Source: a virus. From it: 24,174 bases of DNA. Position numbers and translations under genes: made by a program. The DNA is taken from IMG/VR virus record IMGVR_UViG_3300045944_000182, positions 1-24,174 of that record. One strand, given 5' to 3'. This document shows, piece after piece, positions 21,238-24,174 of the stretch (positions within the stretch are counted from its first letter, which is position 1; the number at the start of each line of letters is the position of its first letter). The notes under the pieces were generated by a model that was not told the DNA's origin, made no database searches, and worked only from the letters and a program-made list of their open reading frames with translations.

Positions 21238-21609
21238 CTAGGATACGGTGCCCCTCAACAACCCATGTTCCTTGAGCCAGTGCAGCGCGGCGTCGAGACC
21301 ACGCGCGACGTGACAGATCACACCGACCGCTTCCATCTTCTTCATGGTCGCGATCTGCTCGTCGGACACGGTGGCCTTCTTGCTGGTGGTCTTGAGTTCG
21401 AGCGCAAACACCTGGCCGGGCCGGATCACGATGACGTCTGGAATGCCGGACACGACGCCGAGACCGGCGTTGATGCCGCGGCGGCGGCCGCGCTGATGGA
21501 TGCCGCCGTTCTTCGGATGGAACGCAAACACGCCGGGCGCTGCGTGCTGGCGCAGATTGTCGAACACGGCGCGCTGGATCTGGTTCTCGCTGAGCGGGAT
21601 CGCCTGCAT
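21238..21609 (-). CDS. VRR-NUC domain nuclease
   Basis: 123 aa. The VRR-NUC signatures are all present: SENQIQRAVFDNL (7-19, Glu8), FHPKNGG (30-36), the metal-binding GIPDVIVI (55-62, Asp58), the ELK triplet FALELKTT (68-75, Glu71 and Lys73) and SDEQ (82-85). The length is that of a stand-alone phage VRR-NUC. Proteins of this type are structure-specific endonucleases (Holliday-junction-resolvase-like). It probably helps process replication or recombination intermediates. It starts 2 bp after the GapR-like gene. Confidence 0.87.
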   Translation of the reverse strand: MQAIPLSENQIQRAVFDNLRQHAAPGVFAFHPKNGGIHQRGRRRGINAGLGVVSGIPDVIVIRPGQVFALELKTTSKKATVSDEQIATMKKMEAVGVICHVARGLDAALHWLKEHGLLRGTVS

Positions 21610-21611
21610 GG

Positions 21612-21980
21612 TCAGAACGGCGTGTCGGACGTGTCGGGCGGGACGAACTTGCTGGTGACAGCTTCGCCGAGCGGCGTGTCGGCGAGATCGCCGAGCGCAA
21701 GGCGGATCATGTCGTAGCTATCCTGGTCGTCGCTTTTCAGACCGGAGCGGATGCCGTCGGCCTTCTTCTCAAGCGCGCGTGCCCGGATCACCGAGCGCAG
21801 CGCCTTGGATGGGATGCCGTGGTCCTCAAGCGCTTCAACGAATACCGCCTCGATGTCGGCGTTGATGAGCTTGCATTCGTCGGCGGCGTCGTCGCGCACG
21901 ACTTGCTTGGTGCGGTTGAGCTGCTCGATCCGCGAGACGTAGCGCAATATCCGCTCAGCGTCGTAGCCGTTGCCGCCCAT
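21612..21980 (-). CDS. GapR-like (DUF2312-type) DNA-binding protein
   Basis: 122 aa. The segment RILRYVSRIEQLNRTKQVVRDDAADECKLINADIEAVFVEALEDHGIPSKALRSVIRARALEK (11-72, given here by position and key residues RIEQL, IEAVFVEALEDHG and LRSVIRAR) has the GapR layout: a long helix, then a conserved IxxVFxEAxxxGxxxKxLRxVIRxR. GapR of alphaproteobacteria clamps overtwisted DNA ahead of replication and transcription. The C-terminal extension (DMIRLALGDLADTPLGEAV) is longer than in the chromosomal protein. The ATG at 21978-21980 was chosen because the GTG far upstream would add a Cys-rich tail without homology. It heads the VRR-NUC pair. Confidence 0.8.
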   Translation of the reverse strand: MGGNGYDAERILRYVSRIEQLNRTKQVVRDDAADECKLINADIEAVFVEALEDHGIPSKALRSVIRARALEKKADGIRSGLKSDDQDSYDMIRLALGDLADTPLGEAVTSKFVPPDTSDTPF

Positions 21981-22065
21981 ATGCGTGTCTTTCTCATTGG
22001 TGTTGAAAACGCTACAGACGCAACAAAGACAGACAGACTTAACGATCACCCGTCATCGTCATTCC

Positions 22066-22446
22066 TCAATCTCCGGAGCGATCCACACGGCCAAGCCGGC
22101 GCACCTGTTCCCGAGCCGCAGCAACATCCGGGCTATGAAAATCCGGGTCGATTTGGTTAAGGCGCGATTCCAAGATCGCCAGCCGTTTCTTGAGTTCGTG
22201 AAATTCATTGCGCGCCGCCCTAGTGCGTTTGGTTTCCAACGCCTCGGCAATACGCGCTCGCTCGGCGTCCTCGACGCGCCGCGCCTTGCCGTACCAAATG
22301 TCGAACGCACGCCAGTACGAAAGCCCACAACGCCGCGCCGCCCGATCAATCGCCGCCTTAACGCGGTCGCCTACAGTCCAAGGTTCGGCTAGTTCGCGCA
22401 GCATCGCCTGCGCGTCTGCTCCCACCGAATTTGGGAAGGGCTTCAC
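22066..22446 (-). CDS. HTH plus coiled-coil early protein (126 aa)
   Basis: 126 aa. The N-terminal segment TVGDRVKAAIDRAARRCGLSYWRAFDIWYGKARRVED (24-60) looks like an HTH, with RRCGLSYWRAFDIWYGKAR as turn and recognition helix. A helical coil follows (ARNEFHELKKRLAILESRLNQID, 78-100). Start is a GTG at 22444-22446 with a good SD (GGGAGG) and a GTGA overlap with the Cro-like gene's stop. As second gene of the early operon, it is a plausible transcription factor or CII-like regulator. No family is recognised. Confidence 0.75.
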   Translation of the reverse strand: MKPFPNSVGADAQAMLRELAEPWTVGDRVKAAIDRAARRCGLSYWRAFDIWYGKARRVEDAERARIAEALETKRTRAARNEFHELKKRLAILESRLNQIDPDFHSPDVAAAREQVRRLGRVDRSGD

Positions 22447-22712
22447 GTTCGCCCTCCCAAGGAATTTGTGCTCATGACTTCGTTAGCGCCAGCTTCGCGT
22501 GCTGGCAGAAATTCTTCTGCGACGAAGGGAATGTCGTTCTGATGCGCGTAGTCGAGCAGGGAACGATGATGACGCTGCGGGATCAGACCACCGGTCCCGC
22601 CCTTAGATTTTTCTTGTTGCCACCGGTATGGCGCCGTGAACGCCGTGCCAGTGATCTTTGAGACGAGAGCTTCGCCGCCGAGTTTTTTGATAATCGAAGT
22701 CGCCGGGTCCAT
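22443..22712 (-). CDS. Cro/YdaS-like early repressor
   Basis: 89 aa, beginning MDPATSIIKKLGGEALVSKITGTAFTAPYRWQQEKSKGGTGG. This has the compact HTH of Cro/YdaS-type proteins (IIKKLGGEALVSKITG, then the recognition helix around APYRWQQ), followed by IPQRHHRSLLDYAHQNDIPFVAEEFLP, a usual C-terminal segment. It is the first gene of the leftward operon, divergent from the S24 repressor, with three operators in the 92-bp gap. No SD is seen before the ATG (22710-22712), and a candidate -10 box lies 7 bp from it, so the message may be leaderless. The Cro role is strongly implied by position. Confidence 0.82.
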   Translation of the reverse strand: MDPATSIIKKLGGEALVSKITGTAFTAPYRWQQEKSKGGTGGLIPQRHHRSLLDYAHQNDIPFVAEEFLPAREAGANEVMSTNSLGGRT

Positions 22713-22718
22713 TCCGGC

Positions 22719-22747
22719 AATTTCTGATATTCCGAAATTTAAGTCAA
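22719..22747 (-). promoter_or_regulatory. Candidate leftward promoter (PR-like) for the cro-like operon
   Basis: On the minus strand, TTGACT (22742-22747) is a near-consensus -35 box. Seventeen bp further is GAAATT (22719-22724), a weak -10 match (3 of 6). Operator O1 fills the spacer. The predicted start of RNA is at or within a base or two of the ATG at 22712, which would make the message leaderless. Confidence 0.5.
22721..22737. promoter_or_regulatory. Operator O1 (TTTCTGA-TAT-TCCGAAA)
   Basis: 17-bp near-perfect palindrome with half-sites TTTCTGA and TCCGAAA; one mismatch between arms. It lies in the spacer of the candidate leftward promoter, nearest to the cro-like gene. Confidence 0.85.
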
Positions 22748-22753
22748 GGGCGT

Positions 22754-22770
22754 TTTCGGATAAGCGGAAT
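22754..22770. promoter_or_regulatory. Operator O2 (TTTCGGA-TAA-GCGGAAT)
   Basis: Weaker 17-bp member of the set: the first half-site TTTCGGA fits, while the second, GCGGAAT, differs from TCNGAAA at both ends. It lies centrally in the intergenic region, between the two candidate -35 boxes. Confidence 0.65.
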
Positions 22771-22798
22771 TGCCATCGTTTCTGAATATCAGAAAGAT
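22770..22798 (+). promoter_or_regulatory. Candidate rightward promoter (PRM-like) for the repressor
   Basis: TTGCCA (22770-22775) is a 5-of-6 -35 box. At 17-bp spacing lies AAAGAT (22793-22798), a weak -10. Operator O3 fills the spacer. Predicted RNA start is close to the repressor ATG at 22805. The same TTGCCA-plus-operator arrangement recurs at 24014. Confidence 0.45.
22779..22795. promoter_or_regulatory. Operator O3 (TTTCTGA-ATA-TCAGAAA)
   Basis: Perfect 17-bp palindrome: both half-sites are TTTCTGA. It is 9 bp before the repressor start codon, overlapping its candidate promoter, so binding here should control the repressor's own synthesis. Confidence 0.88.
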
Positions 22799-22804
22799 GG
22801 TGCC

Positions 22805-23473
22805 ATGCTAGATATCAAGGCGATTAAGCGAGGGCTGGCGAAGCCGGACAAGACAAAGGGCGGCCTAGCTGTGGCTATGGGCGTGCGACCTGGCGCTATT
22901 TCAGAGATTTTTAGCGGCGAGAGACAGATCAAGGCCCAAGAAATCCAGCCAATCATCGATTATCTGGAACTCAATTCCGTCAAGGTGATGGGGCGCATCG
23001 GTGCCGGCGCCGTGATCGAGCCGGAATTTGAGCAAGTGCCGCCGGAAGGGTTGTTCACAGTTGAATTACCGTTCCCCATTCCAGAGGAAACCATTGCCTT
23101 TGAGGTGTCCGGTCCCTCCATGATGCCAAAATACGAAAACGGCGACGTGATCGTGGTGTATCGGGATCAGCGCCACCCGCTTGCGAGCTTCTATGGCGAA
23201 GAAGCCGCAGTCCGGCTTAAGACCGGCCAGCGGTACCTCAAAACAATTGAGCGTGGAAAATCATCCACGCTGGTCAACCTAAACAGCTTCAACGCCGACC
23301 CGATCAAAAACGTAAGACTCGAATGGATCGGCGAGATTTTCGTCACCCTACCCCGCGGTCAGATTCAGAGATTGAAGGAGCGGGCATCCGCACGGGCCCG
23401 GCGGGCGGCAAAGCTGCACGCCGACGCAAAAACCAAGGAGCTGCCGTTAAACGCAGCCCACGGCCGACGATAA
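22805..23473 (+). CDS. Phage repressor, S24 (LexA/CI-like) with HTH domain
   Basis: 222 aa. Residues 5-56 form the HTH (GGLAVAMGVRPGAISEIFSGERQI as core). The S24 peptidase-like domain begins at VMGRIGAGAVIEP (61-73), with a possible Ala67-Gly68 cleavage site. The serine is in VSGPSMMPKYENGDVIVV (Ser105), and the lysine is in QRYLKTIERG (Lys146). Spacing Ala-Gly to Ser (38) equals that in lambda CI. The C-terminus adds a basic Ala/Arg/Lys-rich tail (about 187-222), longer than usual. It is probably the lysogeny repressor, inactivated by RecA-stimulated self-cleavage. Operators O1-O5 are its likely sites. Its last base overlaps the lipoprotein ATG (TAATG). Confidence 0.9.
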   Translation: MLDIKAIKRGLAKPDKTKGGLAVAMGVRPGAISEIFSGERQIKAQEIQPIIDYLELNSVKVMGRIGAGAVIEPEFEQVPPEGLFTVELPFPIPEETIAFEVSGPSMMPKYENGDVIVVYRDQRHPLASFYGEEAAVRLKTGQRYLKTIERGKSSTLVNLNSFNADPIKNVRLEWIGEIFVTLPRGQIQRLKERASARARRAAKLHADAKTKELPLNAAHGRR

Positions 23474-23973
23474 TGTTGCCGCAGCATTGGAAAGTGTTGG
23501 CGGCGGTGGGCCTGCTGATGACAGGATGCACAAGCGACACTAGACCAGCCGCCCCAATTTCTCGCGCCGATACACTGGTGGCGCCAGCCACCCCTCCCCC
23601 CTCCGTTCAGCCCGCCACGCAACCTGTTAGTGAATCGACCCGGGACTTCGCTGCCAAAATCGCACAATCGCAGAAAGCGGCACAAGTCTTTGTCCGCGCT
23701 CACAAATTATGCGTGGAGGATTATGCTACCAAAATGGCAAGCGCCCAGGAACCGGCGGAAACGATCGTCACGGCGGCTCAGGCGTACTGCGCATCAATCG
23801 AATCCGACTACCAGCGGTACCTTCTGACGCAAATTCGCGACCCAGACATGGTCCGCAATGTAATTGCCCAACTGCGACAAACTTCGCGCGAATACTTAAC
23901 GATGTTCATATTGGACCTGCGCAACGCGCCGCGCCCAGCGCCGCGCACACCATCCTCATTGCAACGGATATGA
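23473..23973 (+). CDS. Lipoprotein in the rex position, coupled to the repressor
   Basis: 166 aa. The N-terminus MLPQHWKVLAAVGLLMTGC is a lipoprotein signal with lipobox LMTGC; Cys19 would be lipidated. The residue at +2 is Thr, not Asp, so outer-membrane sorting is expected. A Pro/Thr-rich linker (about 20-55) precedes a helical domain (FAAKIAQSQKAAQVFVRAHKLC, then SIESDYQRYLLTQIRDPDMVRNVIAQLRQTSREYLTMFI) with two further Cys. The ATG overlaps the repressor stop by one base, so it should be made in the lysogen. It lacks an SD, consistent with coupling. The frame stays open upstream, but that part lies inside the repressor gene. No family is recognised; superinfection exclusion is the favoured guess. 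Confidence 0.8.
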   Translation: MLPQHWKVLAAVGLLMTGCTSDTRPAAPISRADTLVAPATPPPSVQPATQPVSESTRDFAAKIAQSQKAAQVFVRAHKLCVEDYATKMASAQEPAETIVTAAQAYCASIESDYQRYLLTQIRDPDMVRNVIAQLRQTSREYLTMFILDLRNAPRPAPRTPSSLQRI

Positions 23974-23989
23974 TCCAGTCCCGCATTAT

Positions 23990-24006
23990 TTTCTGATTTT
24001 CCGAAT
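23990..24006. promoter_or_regulatory. Operator O4 (TTTCTGA-TTT-TCCGAAT)
   Basis: Fourth copy of the immunity operator; one half-site exact, the second with two deviations. It lies 16 bp after the lipoprotein stop and just upstream of the candidate rightward promoter. Confidence 0.8.
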
Positions 24007-24013
24007 TTTCAAC

Positions 24014-24042
24014 TTGCCAAGTTTCTGATTTTCCGAAATATT
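24014..24042 (+). promoter_or_regulatory. Candidate rightward promoter (PL-like) with operator in spacer
   Basis: TTGCCA (24014-24019) is followed 17 bp later by AATATT (24037-24042), a 4-of-6 match to the -10 consensus. Operator O5 fills the spacer. The arrangement repeats the one in front of the repressor. RNA would start near 24049, leaving a leader of about 23 nt with a GGAG ribosome-binding site. Confidence 0.55.
24022..24038. promoter_or_regulatory. Operator O5 (TTTCTGA-TTT-TCCGAAA)
   Basis: Fifth operator copy; it differs from O1 only in the central three bases. It overlaps the candidate promoter in front of the gene at 24072, so the repressor should silence that gene in the lysogen. 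Confidence 0.87.
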
Positions 24043-24071
24043 GGCTCCACGTGAAACACTGGAGCCCTGAC

Positions 24072-24174
24072 ATGCCCACCGTCCATTCCGTCACATTCGA
24101 GAAAAACCGTTTTAACGGCCTCTGGAGAGGTTTTTGTAGCTGCGGCTGGTTCCTGGTCGATGACAAGGAAATCG
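24072..24174 (+). CDS. First gene of a rightward early operon (partial, 34 aa visible)
   Basis: Starts with ATG at 24072-24074 after a well-placed SD (GGAG, 7-nt spacer) and runs open to the end of the window: MPTVHSVTFEKNRFNGLWRG, then FCSCGWFLVDDKEI. The CSCGW motif suggests a small Cys-containing, possibly metal-binding protein. It is under control of O4/O5, which marks it as an early lytic gene in the position of the lambda PL operon. Function cannot be judged from the visible part. Confidence 0.65.
   Translation, partial: MPTVHSVTFEKNRFNGLWRGFCSCGWFLVDDKEI

Noticed and set aside
21981-22049. Upstream GTG start adding a Cys-rich N-terminus to the GapR-like protein
   Set aside because: The added 23 residues show no family pattern; the ATG at 21980 gives the normal GapR start and a usable ribosome-binding site.
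1-24174. CRISPR array, insertion sequence, att site, integrase, lysis cassette or rRNA
   Set aside because: No regularly spaced repeat-spacer array, no transposase, recombinase, endolysin or holin-spanin pattern, and no rRNA sequence was recognised anywhere in the window.

Overview
The window is the core of a temperate podovirus-like phage or prophage. Its morphogenesis genes resemble Bordetella phage BPP-1. High GC, rhizobial-type phage genes and a GapR-like protein suggest an alphaproteobacterial host, probably Bradyrhizobium or Rhodopseudomonas; this host call is inference. I saw no integrase, att site, lysis gene, tRNA, CRISPR array or reverse transcriptase. The window therefore holds only part of the element.

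Layout. (1) 1-15366, minus strand, read from high to low coordinates: the late module. It runs from a probable small terminase (14926-15366), through a 359-bp non-coding stretch, several tiny basic genes, large terminase, portal, Bbp19-like protein, scaffold, major capsid and Bbp16-like cement protein, to tail and fibre proteins. The last include an S74 self-cleaving fibre and a 1041-aa repeat protein. Many of these genes overlap by 1-7 bp or lie 1-15 bp apart, which suggests one long, translationally coupled transcript. (2) 15458-17464: an accessory zone with a minus-strand gene of unknown function, then a plus-strand cassette with an ArdC-type antirestriction protein, a 28-aa membrane peptide, a strong hairpin and a small helix-turn-helix protein. 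(3) 17479-22712, minus strand: the early/replication operon. It starts with a Cro-like protein and includes a GapR-like protein, a VRR-NUC nuclease, a membrane protein, an adenine methyltransferase, a GIY-YIG nuclease and an O/DnaD-like replication initiator. (4) 22713-24174, plus strand: the immunity region, with an S24 (LexA/CI-like) repressor, a coupled lipoprotein, and the start of a further gene.

How it works together. The repressor probably binds five copies of a 17-bp palindrome, TTTCnGA-N3-TCnGAAA. Three lie between the divergent cro-like and repressor genes. Two lie at 23990-24038, in front of the next rightward gene. This is the lambda OR/OL layout, and the lipoprotein sits where lambda carries rexAB. 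The initiator gene carries eight CTGTCTCG-like repeats in two clusters spaced 11-12 bp apart around an AT-rich core. This looks like an iteron origin inside the initiator gene, as in lambda O. ArdC and the methyltransferase are two likely counter-restriction functions.

The best leads for new biology are the rex-position lipoprotein, the embedded origin, the ardC-HTH cassette with its nested inverted repeats, and the possible packaging region at 14567-14925.
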